A DNA stretch of 64,000 nt from Klebsiella terrigena (GCF_006539725.1 NZ_BJNO01000028.1:1-64000); one strand, 5' to 3'; numbered from the stretch's first letter, positions 52,669 to 64,000 are shown. Notes: generated from the letters alone by a model not told the origin. Made by a program: numbers and translations.

Positions 52669-53163
52669 TCAGGAGAGGAATTTCGCGCCCTGTTTGAGAA
52701 CCAGATCGCAGGCCTGCGTTTTGACTTTTTCCGCCAGCGGGCTGCTGCCGAGGGTGCTCAGGTTCAGCTGCTGGCCGTTATTGCTGTTCAGCAGACCCTG
52801 CAAACCTTCAAGATAGCCGGTGTCCTCTTTCTGTTTTTCCGGGGTGCCGAGGCCGAGCTTATCCAGCACCTGGTTTTTGACGTTTTCGGTATTGGTCACC
52901 GAGGAGAGCTTCTGCTTCGCACAGTACGACATAATGCCGGCGGCATTATTCATGCTGCTGGCGGTCAGCGACTGGCTCCCGCCGTTCAGCAGGCTGGTCA
53001 GCGAGGACATCGACAGCGCGCCGCTTTGCTGCGAGCCGCTTTGGCTGCTGAGCTCGCTGGCGGCGCTGGAGAGAGAGTCCTGCCACGAGGCCGCCTGCGC
53101 GCCGGTGACAAGAAATGCCGCGGCAGCGACGCTGCAGCGGAGCAAGGATTTAGCAGATTTCAT
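52669..53163 (-). CDS. yjjA: DUF2501 periplasmic protein YjjA
   Basis: 164 residues with a signal peptide ending VTGAQA (about residue 24). The rest is serine- and glutamine-rich (SSAASELSSQSGSQQSGALS) with the DUF2501 core including SYCAKQKLSSVTNTENVKNQ. Function unknown. Upstream of dnaC by 66 bases is the E. coli layout. Confidence 0.92.
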   Translation of the reverse strand: MKSAKSLLRCSVAAAAFLVTGAQAASWQDSLSSAASELSSQSGSQQSGALSMSSLTSLLNGGSQSLTASSMNNAAGIMSYCAKQKLSSVTNTENVKNQVLDKLGLGTPEKQKEDTGYLEGLQGLLNSNNGQQLNLSTLGSSPLAEKVKTQACDLVLKQGAKFLS

Positions 53164-53229
53164 AAACGGTACTCTTCGTCGTTATATAAGAATTTCTTGA
53201 GTATAACGCCGCCTGAGATCGGAAATGTC

Positions 53230-53967
53230 TTAATACTCTTTGCCGGTGACCCGGTGACGATAGCTATCCCAGTTGAAAATCACCCACAGGCTGTTGCCGA
53301 GGCGCATGCGGTCCATCACGCGCTCGCCGAGCAGCTTGTTCATCTCGTCCATGTTGCTGTTGGTTAGCATCCCGGTCGGGCGCTTTGATGAGGAGCGGCG
53401 ATCGACGATCTGATTGATGATCACCTTTTCATAGCGCGATTCGGTTTGCATGCCGATCTCATCGATCACCAGCAGATCGACCCGGCTGAGATCGTTCAGC
53501 AGCTGCTCCTCGCTGATCTCCCGGTTGCCGAAGGTGTCCTTCATTGCCGACATGATGTCGGCGACGGTAATGATCAGCACCGATTTGCCGCGCAGCAGCA
53601 GCTCGTTACAAATGGCGGCCGCAAGGTGGTTTTTACCGGTGCCAGGCTTGCCGGAAAAGATAAAGCTGGCGATGTTGCCGTCGAACTCTTCAACGTACTG
53701 GCGCGCTCTGGAGAGCGCGTTCATCTGGCCTTCGCATTCGACCCGGTAGTTCTCAAACGAACAGTTTTGATGCAGCGGGCGGATGCCGGAGCGGTTAAAC
53801 GTCCGCTGCATTTTCATCGCCCGGTTCTCCCGCTCGAGGGCTTCGGAACGCAGCTTGCCCTGCTCTTTCTGCCACGCCAGCAGCTCTTCGCCGGTTTTAA
53901 ACGCCGGTTCGACATGAGCAGGCATCATTTTTTGCAGGCGCTTCATCAGTTCGCCAACGTTTTTCAT
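53230..53967 (-). CDS. dnaC: DNA helicase loader DnaC
   Basis: 245 residues from MKNVGELMKRLQKMMPAHVE, nearly the E. coli sequence. AAA+ ATPase: Walker A FSGKPGTGKNHLAAA, Walker B LLVIDEIG, arginine finger region GERVMDRMRLG. Loads DnaB at oriC and stalled forks. GAGG with a 6-base spacer favours 53967 over the ATG at 53973, which overlaps the dnaT stop. Confidence 0.97.
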   Translation of the reverse strand: MKNVGELMKRLQKMMPAHVEPAFKTGEELLAWQKEQGKLRSEALERENRAMKMQRTFNRSGIRPLHQNCSFENYRVECEGQMNALSRARQYVEEFDGNIASFIFSGKPGTGKNHLAAAICNELLLRGKSVLIITVADIMSAMKDTFGNREISEEQLLNDLSRVDLLVIDEIGMQTESRYEKVIINQIVDRRSSSKRPTGMLTNSNMDEMNKLLGERVMDRMRLGNSLWVIFNWDSYRHRVTGKEY

Positions 53968-53969
53968 GC

Positions 53970-54509
53970 TCATCCTCGGAACCCTCGTGGAATATGGTTA
54001 TCCGGCTCGCTGACCGTATTCACATCACGACGCGGCTGGCCGCCGTTGCCGGCACGACCGATTTGCACGCTACGCGCCAGCTTCTGCTGCCACTGCACGT
54101 GATGAAAAACTTTGCCTTCCGCCTGCCAGTAGGCAACGAATGCCGCCAGCTCTTCCGGCGTCACCGGCTGGCTGAGGGCGATACCCCACAGCGCCGCGAG
54201 GCGCTGAAAATCGGCGTCCGGCTGCCAGTCGGCGTACATGGCGAATTTCCCCATAGGGATTGCGGCCGGCGCGGCGGTCGGCTCGTCAAAGAACTGCGTA
54301 TCAAGCGCGATATCGCTGCCGGGGCGTGCCAGCTTACTCTCCAGTTCAAGCAGCTGGGCCAGGCGTTCCGGCGTCAGCGCGTAGAAGGCGGGAGTATTGT
54401 TGGCAAAAACGGCAACGGCACCGCCGGCCGATTTTGCGAGAATGGCCGCAGGATCCTGAATGAAATCATCCAGGCCGCTAAAATCGGTAGTTAAAATTCG
54501 CGAAGACAT
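53970..54509 (-). CDS. dnaT: Primosomal protein DnaT
   Basis: 179 residues, the E. coli length. N-terminal oligomerisation domain ([20 protein letters not shown]) and C-terminal ssDNA-binding region ([20 protein letters not shown]). Works with PriA, PriB and DnaC to restart forks. Operon with dnaC. Confidence 0.97.
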   Translation of the reverse strand: MSSRILTTDFSGLDDFIQDPAAILAKSAGGAVAVFANNTPAFYALTPERLAQLLELESKLARPGSDIALDTQFFDEPTAAPAAIPMGKFAMYADWQPDADFQRLAALWGIALSQPVTPEELAAFVAYWQAEGKVFHHVQWQQKLARSVQIGRAGNGGQPRRDVNTVSEPDNHIPRGFRG

Positions 54510-54615
54510 AACACTATCTCAACTCTGAACAACGATAGAGAGGGGGAATAGCACATATAGTAGCACAGCGCCCGGCCGGGATGGAGCGGCTGAGCCATCC
54601 CGGCGGCGCCGCTTG

Positions 54616-55856
<1,241 letters not shown>

Positions 55857-56117
55857 AAATACCTGCCGTCAGTAACGCCCGATGCCGTAGTGTCCGTCGC
55901 TACTTTAACCTGAACTCTCGCTTTGCCTGAGGGGGTCGGGATCAAACAATGTGCAAAAAGCCGGCTCCCGGCGGTATGGATAAATTTTGAACTGCACCAC
56001 ACTTTGCTAAAACTGTTGAAAAGTGCAGTTTTTACCGCCGTTATTGCCTTCTTTTTCCCACCTGACTTATCAAAAATGCACATGAAAACTTTTAATAAAC
56101 AAAAAACAAACAAATAA

Positions 56118-57329
<1,212 letters not shown>

Positions 57330-57352
57330 CGTTGAAAAGGGCAGGAGTCGTG

Positions 57353-58222
57353 ATGCAGGCAGCGAATAGCGTTCCCGTGTTTAAGCTGTATGGGGAAGAA
57401 CGAGACTGGCCGACGCCAGATCTGCTGCACTGTGAGTCTATTTTGCAGCGCAGCAGCCTGTACGAATGGCACATCCGCATGCATCAGCACGCCGAGCTGG
57501 TGCAGCTGCTGTATCTCCATAAGGGAAGCGCTGAGATCGAGATTGAGGGCGTGACCACGGTGATGACGGAAGCCTGCATCCAGGTGGTACCGGCGCTGTG
57601 CGTTCACGGATTTCGCTTTTCACCGGGCACCCAGGGATTTGTGCTCTCGCTGGCGCTGCCGCTGCTCAGCCGTTTTGAAAACCAGTTTGGCCGCCAGCTC
57701 GATGTGCTTAGCCAGCCGCAGTGCGTGCCGGTCAGGCGCTCCCGAGGCCACGTTCGGGCGCTGTTTACGGCGCTGCGCGAGGAGTACTGTGAAGAGCTTG
57801 ATGCGCGTGAAATGATGCTCCATTCGCTGCTCGGCGCGCTGCTGGTGTGGCTGAACCGACGCTGCCTCCCGGCTCCGGTAACGGCAGACAGAGCGGAGAG
57901 GAAACGCAGCGCCATGCGTCACTTTTCTCGTCTGATTGAGAGCCACTATCGCGAACATCTCCCGCTGGCAGAGTACGCCAGGCGGGTGGGGATATCGGCG
58001 ACGCACCTTAATTATTTGTGCCGTGAATTTCATGGCCGCAGCGCGCTGGAGGTTTTGCATCATCGGCTGATGCTTGAAGCGCGGCGTAATCTGCAGTATA
58101 CCGGGATGACGATATCTCAACTGTCTGATTACTTAGGATTTTCCGACTCAACCTACTTCTCTCGTTTTTTCCGACGCTACAGCGGCGTGTCGCCAAAGGC
58201 CTTCAGAAATTGCATCAAATGA
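57353..58222 (+). CDS. pobR: AraC-family regulator of pobA (PobR-like)
   Basis: 289 residues from an ATG with AGGAG 5 bases upstream; a TTG at 57332 would add 7. N-terminal cupin (RMHQHAELVQLLYLHKGSAE), C-terminal double helix-turn-helix (YARRVGISATHLNYLCREFH and LGFSDSTYFSRFFRRYSGVS). Downstream of and in line with pobA, unlike the divergent Acinetobacter arrangement. Probably activates pobA in response to 4-hydroxybenzoate. Confidence 0.87.
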   Translation: MQAANSVPVFKLYGEERDWPTPDLLHCESILQRSSLYEWHIRMHQHAELVQLLYLHKGSAEIEIEGVTTVMTEACIQVVPALCVHGFRFSPGTQGFVLSLALPLLSRFENQFGRQLDVLSQPQCVPVRRSRGHVRALFTALREEYCEELDAREMMLHSLLGALLVWLNRRCLPAPVTADRAERKRSAMRHFSRLIESHYREHLPLAEYARRVGISATHLNYLCREFHGRSALEVLHHRLMLEARRNLQYTGMTISQLSDYLGFSDSTYFSRFFRRYSGVSPKAFRNCIK

Positions 58223-58447
58223 AATAGCGTTATTCTGCCCCGCAATAAATTATTTTTTCTAACTTTGATTTTAAATTTTTCTAACTTATTGAGCGTTATT
58301 GCCTGTGTTAGCGTTGATGGTTGGCAAGGTCAGACTCAATTCCTCGCCAGACTAATAAAGATCTATCTGGCACAGTAATATAACGGCCGCCAAATTATTT
58401 ATCTTTATTGTTAAAGGCGCGAGTCTTCGATGGGAAGCGGAGGGTTT

Positions 58448-59170
58448 ATGTTACCGGGAAAAGGTAAATACGGCATTATTATCAGTAAAATACCGGTTAT
58501 GCAGCGTGGGCTGAAGGCAATTGCCGGGGAGCATCTTCCCGAATACGCCTTCGGCGTTTGCGGCTCTCCGGAGGAGTTGACTCTGCTTCAGCTACGGCAG
58601 GCAGTGCTGGTTATCGCTGATTTATCAGGTGAAAGCCATCAGCTCCGCGAGGTGTGCGGGGAGTATCACTCATTGATGACCCAATATAGCGATATTCATT
58701 GGGTCTATATGATTGGCCACGCCTGCGATCTCCAGGCCATGGAGATATTAGTCTGCGCGCAAAGCACCCTCGTTTCCAGCCACGACTCCGTAAAACATCT
58801 GCTTGAGGTTATTCACGCGGATGGCACGACGCGGGAGAGAATCAGCCAGACGCTCTTATCCGCCGCGTCAGGAAATAGTGAAGAAAATCGGCCAACGGCA
58901 ATTTTTCTGACGCTTTCTGAACGTAAGGTTTTACGTCTGCTGGCGAAAGGCTGGGGAATTAACCAAATTGCCGCGCTGTTGAAAAAGAGTAATAAAACGA
59001 TTAGCGCGCAGAAAAATAGCGCTATGCGCCGCCTCTCTTTGCGCAGCAATGCGCAGATGTATGCCTGGATTAATAGCGCTCAGGGAATGAAGGAGCTGAA
59101 TATCTACGCCGCTTTTGGAGAACAAAAGCAATGGAAAAAAACACCTCACCTCGATATGTCGCTGTCGTAG
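58448..59170 (+). CDS. yjjQ: LuxR-type regulator YjjQ
   Basis: 240 residues from MLPGKGKYGIIISKIPVMQR, preceded by GGAGGGTTT; start fits E. coli. C-terminal LuxR helix-turn-helix LTLSERKVLRLLAKGWGINQIAALLKKSN region (about 165-225). In E. coli YjjQ represses flagellar and capsule genes and is silenced by H-NS. The AT-rich 225 bp upstream fits H-NS control. Overlaps bglJ by 40 bases. Confidence 0.93.
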   Translation: MLPGKGKYGIIISKIPVMQRGLKAIAGEHLPEYAFGVCGSPEELTLLQLRQAVLVIADLSGESHQLREVCGEYHSLMTQYSDIHWVYMIGHACDLQAMEILVCAQSTLVSSHDSVKHLLEVIHADGTTRERISQTLLSAASGNSEENRPTAIFLTLSERKVLRLLAKGWGINQIAALLKKSNKTISAQKNSAMRRLSLRSNAQMYAWINSAQGMKELNIYAAFGEQKQWKKTPHLDMSLS

Positions 59171-59808
59171 AAAAATGCATGCTGACCGAACTGGCGCTGC
59201 GCCATATATTAACCGGCGCGGGGTCGGGTAATTATATTGTGCGGTTTTTTAAAGATACCCAATCGCTGCGCCGGACGCTGCAGTCGACAAACGCTATCGC
59301 CGTTATTTTTTCACTTTTCAGCAATCGCCTCTTCCGCATGGAGAGCCTGCTTTTTCTTCATGAAATCGCCTGTTCCAGTCCTGAAATACGGCGCATCGTT
59401 TTAGCGCATGATAGCGCTGAAGCGCGTTTAGTCTGCCAGCTGACGCCCTCCATGCTGCACGGCGTGCTGAATAAATCGATCTGCCGCCTGCGCTTGCAGG
59501 AGCAGCTTATTCAGCTGATTAACCCGACGCCGCAGGCGGACGAGGCGCTGATTAGCCCAGGACCGGGCCTCGGCAGCCAAATTCTGAGCCCAACGGAACA
59601 GCATATTCTTCGCTATATGACCTACGGCTATTCATTGCCAGAAATAGCGGCCCGGCTGGATCGTAATATCAAAACCATCCGCGCCCATAAGTTCAACGCC
59701 ATGAATAAGCTCGGCGTCAGTTCAGATCTCGGCCTGCTGAGCGCGGCCGATATCCTGATGCATTTATCGGCCCTCGACGAGGACGCGGCGGAGGAGTGTC
59801 TCGGGTAA
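59131..59808 (+). CDS. bglJ: LuxR-type regulator BglJ
   Basis: 225 residues. C-terminal LuxR domain LSPTEQHILRYMTYGYSLPE and NIKTIRAHKFNAMNKLGV. In E. coli BglJ pairs with RcsB to activate bgl and other loci against H-NS. It is co-transcribed with yjjQ, which overlaps its 5' end. Confidence 0.93.
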   Translation: MEKNTSPRYVAVVEKCMLTELALRHILTGAGSGNYIVRFFKDTQSLRRTLQSTNAIAVIFSLFSNRLFRMESLLFLHEIACSSPEIRRIVLAHDSAEARLVCQLTPSMLHGVLNKSICRLRLQEQLIQLINPTPQADEALISPGPGLGSQILSPTEQHILRYMTYGYSLPEIAARLDRNIKTIRAHKFNAMNKLGVSSDLGLLSAADILMHLSALDEDAAEECLG

Positions 59809-59822
59809 GCCTCCGCCCGTTT

Positions 59823-60281
59823 TTACAGGCAAACGTCAACCCAGGTCGCACCGGTGAGCTGGGCCATCCGGTCAGGGGAAATGCGTACCGCGCTGTGGAT
59901 GGCGCCGGCCGCGGGCAGGACTTCCTGATACTGCTTCAGCGAAATATCGCAATAGACCGTCAGCGGATTTTCCAGGCCGAAAGGGCATACGCCGCCAACG
60001 GGATGCCCGGTTAGCGTGACGACCTCATCGCTGCTCAGCATGCGGGCCTTCGCCCCAAACGCGTCCTTCAGCTTTTTATTATCCAGACGCACGTCGCCGC
60101 GAGAGACGACGAGTATCACCCGGTCTTTCACCTTTAACGACAGGGTCCTGGCGATTTGTCCCGGCTCAACGTGATGCGCGGCGGCGGCGAGGGCCACGGT
60201 CGCGGTACTTTGCGTGAGCTCGATGATTTCGATATCGGGGGCGTGTTCGGCAAAAAACTGCCGTACGGACTGCAGACTCAT
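59823..60281 (-). CDS. YbaK/EbsC-family aminoacyl-tRNA deacylase
   Basis: 152 residues, MSLQSVRQFFAEHAPDIEII; family core with RTLSLKVKDRVILVVSRGD, LDNKKLKDAFG, and GHPVGGVCPFGL. Trans-acting editing domains of this family deacylate mischarged tRNAs. Which tRNA it edits is not evident. Convergent with bglJ. Confidence 0.88.
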   Translation of the reverse strand: MSLQSVRQFFAEHAPDIEIIELTQSTATVALAAAAHHVEPGQIARTLSLKVKDRVILVVSRGDVRLDNKKLKDAFGAKARMLSSDEVVTLTGHPVGGVCPFGLENPLTVYCDISLKQYQEVLPAAGAIHSAVRISPDRMAQLTGATWVDVCL

Positions 60282-60620
60282 TAGGATCTCCTGATTAATG
60301 CCCGTTTTAATCTGGCATAAGCCTCGCGGAGTGTAAATATTGCCGGCTGATAATCGAGAATTTTTCCAATTTCTGGATCTTCTTCACAATCACCGCAACC
60401 GGTTACTGTAACCGGTTGCGGTTATGGTCGCTCAGATGAATACTGAATGGGTAACTTCCCTGCGTCACTTATAACAAAGAGCCGTGTATGAATCGTACTG
60501 ACTTGAGCAGTATAGCTGGGCGAATGGCTAATGTGCTTTTTCGCTCACAGAACATGTTTCATCACAACGGCAGGATAATCGTTGTTGGGCCTGTTTCTAT
60601 AGCCTGTCAGGAGGGCTGCT
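60282..60620. promoter_or_regulatory. 339-bp promoter region of the lone PTS IIC gene
   Basis: Contains the start region of the leftward YbaK-type gene, the 27-bp palindrome at 60394-60420, and about 200 bp of leader to the IIC start. A 47-codon frame at 60488-60631 overlaps the IIC start but has a poor ribosome site. No EIIA or EIIB gene is present. Confidence 0.5.
60394..60420. promoter_or_regulatory. 27-bp perfect palindrome, LacI/GalR-type operator
   Basis: CGCAACCGGTTAC and GTAACCGGTTGCG are perfect 13-bp arms around a central T. AACCGGTT is itself palindromic and occurs twice, 12 bp apart. The format suits a LacI-family repressor of the IIC gene; no such gene is in the window. Confidence 0.75.
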
Positions 60621-61964
60621 ATGTCTGCTAACCATGCTGCGTTTAATCTGATATTCCGCTTTGTAGAAAATTATATTAGCCCTGTCGCCGGGCGAATCTC
60701 GTCGCAGCGCCACGTGATGGCTATTCGTGACGGCTTCATCTCGGCCATGCCGTTTATGATAGTCGGCTCATTTCTGCTGGTGTTTGCCTATCCGCCGTTT
60801 TCCCCGGATACCACCTGGGGCTTCGCGCGCGCCTGGCTGGATTTGGCAAAAGAGTTTGAAGGACGAATTCTGACGCCGTTCGATATGACGATGGGCATTA
60901 TGTCTATCTACATCTGCGCGGCGATTTCTTATAACCTCGGTAAGCATTACGTAAAATCTCACCAGCTCGATCCCTTTATGTGCAGCATGCTGTCAATTAT
61001 GGCATTCCTGCTGGTCGCGGCACCGAAAACCAGCGGCACTTTACCGGTGGATAGCCTCGGCGGAACGGGGATCTTTACCGCGATCCTGGTCGCGATCTAT
61101 TGCGTTGAGATGATGCGCTTTCTGAAGGCGCATAACATCGGGATCCGCCTGCCGGATCAGGTTCCACCGATGATTAAAAACTCGTTTGACCTGCTGATCC
61201 CGGTGCTGGTGGTGGTGCTGACGCTCTATCCGCTCAGCCTGTTTATTCAGCATCAGTTTGACATGCTTATTCCGCAGGCCATTATGTCCGTCTTTAAACC
61301 GCTGGTTTCCGCTGCGGATTCATTGCCGGCAATTTTACTGGCGGTGCTGATCGGTCATCTGCTGTGGTTTGCAGGGATCCACGGGGCGGCGATTGTCTCC
61401 GGTATGCTGCAGATGTTCTGGCTGACCAACCTGGGTATGAACCAGCAGGCTCTGGCCCAGGGCGCGCCCTTACCGCACATCTTTATGGAGGCGTTCTGGA
61501 CGTTCTTCATTGTGATAGGCGGCTCTGGCGCCACCATGGGGCTGGTTATCTGCTATCTGCGCAGCCGCTCGGCCCATCTGCGGTCTATTGGCCGTCTGAG
61601 CGTGGTACCGAGCCTGTTTAACATTAACGAACCGGTTATTTTCGGCACGCCAATCGTCATGAACCCGGTATTCTTTATTCCGTTCCTGCTGTCGCCGATG
61701 GTGAACGCCGTGCTCGCCTGGGCGGCAATGAAGCTGGATCTGATTGGCCGGGTTATTTCGGTTGTCCCCTGGACTGCTCCGGCGCCGATTGGCGCAGCAT
61801 GGGCGCTGGGCTGGGATTTCCGCGCGGCGATCCTGGTGATTCTTCTGGCCTGCGTTTCAGCCATCATCTACTTCCCGTTCTTTAAGGTATACGAGAAACA
61901 GCTGTTAGAGCAGGAGGCGGAAGAGGCCCAGCGCGTGGCGGAAGAGAGCCAGCAAACGGCATAA
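60621..61964 (+). CDS. PTS cellobiose/lactose-family EIIC permease
   Basis: 447 residues of the Lac/cellobiose IIC family, ten or so helices, with the sugar-site motif SLFNINEPVIFGTPIVMNP. GCATGC-like entry: GAGGGCTGCT before the ATG. EIIA and EIIB partners are missing from the operon, so it must work with subunits encoded elsewhere. Downstream is a bidirectional terminator shared with fhuF. Substrate probably a beta-glucoside or chitobiose; not determinable here. Confidence 0.9.
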   Translation: MSANHAAFNLIFRFVENYISPVAGRISSQRHVMAIRDGFISAMPFMIVGSFLLVFAYPPFSPDTTWGFARAWLDLAKEFEGRILTPFDMTMGIMSIYICAAISYNLGKHYVKSHQLDPFMCSMLSIMAFLLVAAPKTSGTLPVDSLGGTGIFTAILVAIYCVEMMRFLKAHNIGIRLPDQVPPMIKNSFDLLIPVLVVVLTLYPLSLFIQHQFDMLIPQAIMSVFKPLVSAADSLPAILLAVLIGHLLWFAGIHGAAIVSGMLQMFWLTNLGMNQQALAQGAPLPHIFMEAFWTFFIVIGGSGATMGLVICYLRSRSAHLRSIGRLSVVPSLFNINEPVIFGTPIVMNPVFFIPFLLSPMVNAVLAWAAMKLDLIGRVISVVPWTAPAPIGAAWALGWDFRAAILVILLACVSAIIYFPFFKVYEKQLLEQEAEEAQRVAEESQQTA

Positions 61965-61971
61965 AAGCAGG

Positions 61972-61995
61972 CGGGCGGCGCTAAGGCCGCCCGCG
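61972..61995. terminator. Bidirectional terminator between the PTS gene and fhuF
   Basis: GCGGGCGGC and GCCGCCCGC are perfect 9-bp arms with a GCTAAG loop, between convergent genes. Confidence 0.8.
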
Positions 61996-62007
61996 TGAAA
62001 AAGCGGA

Positions 62008-62796
62008 TTATTTTAGCGTACAGTCTCCGCACTGCTGGACGTCCGGCAGGCGGTAGCGCTGGCAGCAGGTACGCCGTACCAGCGCGCCTTCACGGATAAC
62101 GACCGTACGCCATAGCGGGTTATCCCGGCCATCGGCAAACTGCTTTTCAAAGAAGCAGTGCTGGCGCAGAGCCGCCACCCGCTCCTCTCCCAGCAGCGTC
62201 TTCATCTCACCCAGATACCAGTTAATCAAATAGCCGGTATTGCTCCAGATAAGCTTCGCGTTGATATCTCCGGTCGCTTCCAGCGCCTGAATCACCGGCT
62301 GCAGGGCGTCATTGACCAGCGTTTCCATCCGCGACTGCGGCGACTGCCCGCTACCGGTGGTTGCGGAGTGGACGTCGATCCAAAAGCAGGCCGCCCGGCC
62401 GGTTTCATGGAACTCGACGCGGAAATGTTCCGGCGCCAGGCTGATGGTTTGCTCTTCGCTTAACACGGCCAGCATCAGCGGCGGCACCAGCAGGCCGATA
62501 TACCATTGCGCCCACAGCGAGAGCAGCGGTTTTTGCTCCCGCGGCAGCGTTGGCTGATGGCGATAGATATGATCGGAGTAGGTGGCCAGCAGGGAGCTGA
62601 GGGTAGCCGGTGAGGACCACTCTGCAAGCGTCAGCGCGCAGGGCGGGGCCTCTTCATCCAGACGGAGAAAATCCAGCAGATGCGGGCGCAAGGCGGTGAT
62701 TTTTTCCCGGATGGCATCCGCCAGCGCATGCTCAGCCGGCTGAAACGGGGCCTGCCAGATAATGTCGTTGCTGAATGGAATTGAACGGTAAGCCAT
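62008..62796 (-). CDS. fhuF: Siderophore-iron reductase FhuF
   Basis: 262 residues, as in E. coli. The [2Fe-2S] cysteines C244, C245, C256 and C259 are present in CCQRYRLPDVQQCGDC. FhuF reduces ferric hydroxamates in the cytoplasm to release iron. A Fur box lies just upstream. Confidence 0.96.
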   Translation of the reverse strand: MAYRSIPFSNDIIWQAPFQPAEHALADAIREKITALRPHLLDFLRLDEEAPPCALTLAEWSSPATLSSLLATYSDHIYRHQPTLPREQKPLLSLWAQWYIGLLVPPLMLAVLSEEQTISLAPEHFRVEFHETGRAACFWIDVHSATTGSGQSPQSRMETLVNDALQPVIQALEATGDINAKLIWSNTGYLINWYLGEMKTLLGEERVAALRQHCFFEKQFADGRDNPLWRTVVIREGALVRRTCCQRYRLPDVQQCGDCTLK

Positions 62797-62821
62797 CAGA
62801 TCGCCAGATACAAATCTAAAT

Positions 62822-62840
62822 GATAATGATTGCTGATACT
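62822..62840. promoter_or_regulatory. Fur box upstream of fhuF
   Basis: AATGATAATGATT in the region gives consecutive NATWAT-type hexamers; GATAATGAT matches the first 9 bases of the 19-bp Fur consensus. It is 26 bp before the fhuF start. Confidence 0.75.
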
Positions 62841-62908
62841 AGTTGCTTGCGTAAAGGATGGCAAGATCTTTGTCCGCGCGGCGCTTCCCTGACGGCGCGG
62901 AGGTGGGG

Positions 62909-63955
62909 TTAGCTGGCGAGAATAATATTACGGCCCAGTTTTTTGGCTTCGTAGAGCGCGCTGTCCGCTCGCTTCAGCGCGCCGTCGATATCGGCATCGA
63001 CGAGCGGCGTCAACCCGATGCTGATGGTAACGTTGGTGGCGACGCTTTCATTAAACATGTGGGCGATTTTCAAATCGTAGACCCGCTGGCGGATCCGTTC
63101 CGCTGCCTGCTGAGCGGTTTCCGCCGTGCTGTTGGTCAGCAGCACCATAAACTCCTCCCCGCCGAAACGGGCCACAATATCCCGTGAACGAACGGCGTTA
63201 CGGATCGCGGCGGAGACCTGAATCAGCGCCTGGTCGCCCATCATATGCCCGTAGTGATCGTTGTAGGCTTTAAAGTGATCGATATCCAGCAGCAGCACAT
63301 GATGGCTATTCCCATCCAGGGCCAGGAGGGTATCCAGCCGGTTTTGCAAACCGCGGCGATTGTACAGCCCGGTAAGCGGGTCGAGCATGCTCAGGTCATT
63401 CAGCGTATTACGTTCCTTCAGCAGCTTATCCATCAGCCCCTGGGTAAAGGTATCGCTGCGTTTCTGAATCAGGTTTTGCATCGTGATGCCGGCAATGGGC
63501 AGCATAAAGCAGTAGAGCATGCGCAGCCACTGCTCGCCTTCCGCAAGGATCAGACAGGCAATAAAAGTGGGGAAGGAGTGCAGGGTAAACGCAATGATAT
63601 TATTGGAAAAAGCAATTGCGCCAATAAACAGGACGCTTAACAGGGCGATCACCAGAAAGTTAAAATGCGGTGGCGGCATCATTGATGATTTTTCGCAAAC
63701 GTGCCAGGCCCACAGCAGACCAAATATCAGAGAAATAAAGGAAATATTTATTCTGCGCTGGGCGAATTTCCAGTGCCATAACAATAAACCGGCGCTGCAG
63801 GCGAAAATCAGGGTGCAGGGCAGGGTAAAGCTCACGACGGTAAAGAGCGGGCTGGCCAGGGATAAGAAAGCTGAAATCAAATTAAGGACTAAAAAAAGCC
63901 GTAAGGAATACTGATATTTTTTTTCGTAATGAGCTCGCCAGGATTGTGCAGTCAT
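62909..63955 (-). CDS. Membrane-bound diguanylate cyclase
   Basis: 348 residues. Six to seven N-terminal helices (about 17-175) form an input domain of unknown ligand. A GGDEF domain follows: LDPLTGLYNRRGLQNRLDTL, FARFGGEEFM-type active site (VARFGGEEFMVLL), and an inhibitory RxxD (RSRD) five residues before GGEEF. It makes cyclic di-GMP with product feedback. No EAL domain. Confidence 0.92.
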   Translation of the reverse strand: MTAQSWRAHYEKKYQYSLRLFLVLNLISAFLSLASPLFTVVSFTLPCTLIFACSAGLLLWHWKFAQRRINISFISLIFGLLWAWHVCEKSSMMPPPHFNFLVIALLSVLFIGAIAFSNNIIAFTLHSFPTFIACLILAEGEQWLRMLYCFMLPIAGITMQNLIQKRSDTFTQGLMDKLLKERNTLNDLSMLDPLTGLYNRRGLQNRLDTLLALDGNSHHVLLLDIDHFKAYNDHYGHMMGDQALIQVSAAIRNAVRSRDIVARFGGEEFMVLLTNSTAETAQQAAERIRQRVYDLKIAHMFNESVATNVTISIGLTPLVDADIDGALKRADSALYEAKKLGRNIILAS

Positions 63956-64000
63956 ATGGGGGATATCATTATTAGTCGTTAAATTTCAAAATGATGGCTG

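Noticed and set aside
60488..60631. 47-codon possible leader peptide before the PTS gene
   Set aside because: Only a weak AAGAG ribosome site and no repeated codons that would suggest attenuation; kept as a remark only.

Overview
The window is chromosomal DNA from an enterobacterium that looks like a Klebsiella close to the K. pneumoniae complex. Evidence: a chromosomal fosA of the Klebsiella type beside a LysR gene, the edge of a choline-type microcompartment operon, a complete hpa operon for 4-hydroxyphenylacetate, pobA, and a backbone in E. coli gene order (yjiR-yjiS, yjiL-yjiM-yjiN, yjiA-yjiX-btsT, opgB-yjjA-dnaC-dnaT-yjjB-yjjP, yjjQ-bglJ-fhuF). No tRNA, rRNA, CRISPR array or complete insertion sequence was seen.

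Layout. 1-5 kb: start of a microcompartment operon, a MarT/FidL-like membrane regulator pair, a TetR gene with its palindromic operator, a quinone-reductase-like flavoprotein divergent from a LysR gene, and fosA. 5-7.5 kb: a defence and toxin strip with brnT-brnA, symE with its antisense RNA SymR and a LexA box, and a 3' remnant of hsdR; this is a collapsed counterpart of the E. coli immigration control region. 7.7-18 kb: yjiR/yjiS, a MarR-HlyD-FUSC efflux operon, a 2-hydroxyacyl-CoA dehydratase set (yjiM-yjiL-DUF3343), yjiN, and a LysE exporter with an AraC regulator. 18-21 kb: an Rpn nuclease gene with a well-signalled internal start for a small antitoxin, and a succinate-semialdehyde dehydrogenase.

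20.7-26.1 kb is the most unusual part. Two AT-rich type VI secretion modules, each effector - membrane immunity protein - Hcp, lie on either side of a yfaZ-like gene. The first is bounded by an imperfect 160-bp direct repeat made from the dehydrogenase 3' end, the terminator and the yfaZ 3' end, and its hcp has a one-base frameshift. In the second, the immunity gene next to the effector has a premature TGA, followed by a second, intact copy, an ERIC element and an intact hcp. The two effectors share a hydrophobic core and a YFLIEP motif and look like membrane-targeting toxins of one family.

26-41 kb: yjiA-yjiX-btsT with BtsR-like and CRP sites, then the hpa operon with its regulators. 41-48.6 kb: a zinc/PLP D-hydroxyamino-acid dehydratase diverges from D-aminoacylase, RidA, sodium symporter, KDG-type kinase, KDPG-type aldolase, and a convergent RpiR regulator. 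Together these make a chemically coherent route from N-acetyl-D-glucosaminate (oxidised GlcNAc) through D-glucosaminate and 2-keto-3-deoxygluconate to pyruvate and glyceraldehyde 3-phosphate; this is an inference. 48.6-64 kb: acetyltransferases, opgB, the dnaTC primosome genes, yjjB-yjjP exporter, pobA-pobR, yjjQ-bglJ, a YbaK-family deacylase, a lone PTS IIC behind a 27-bp palindrome, fhuF with a Fur box, and a membrane diguanylate cyclase.
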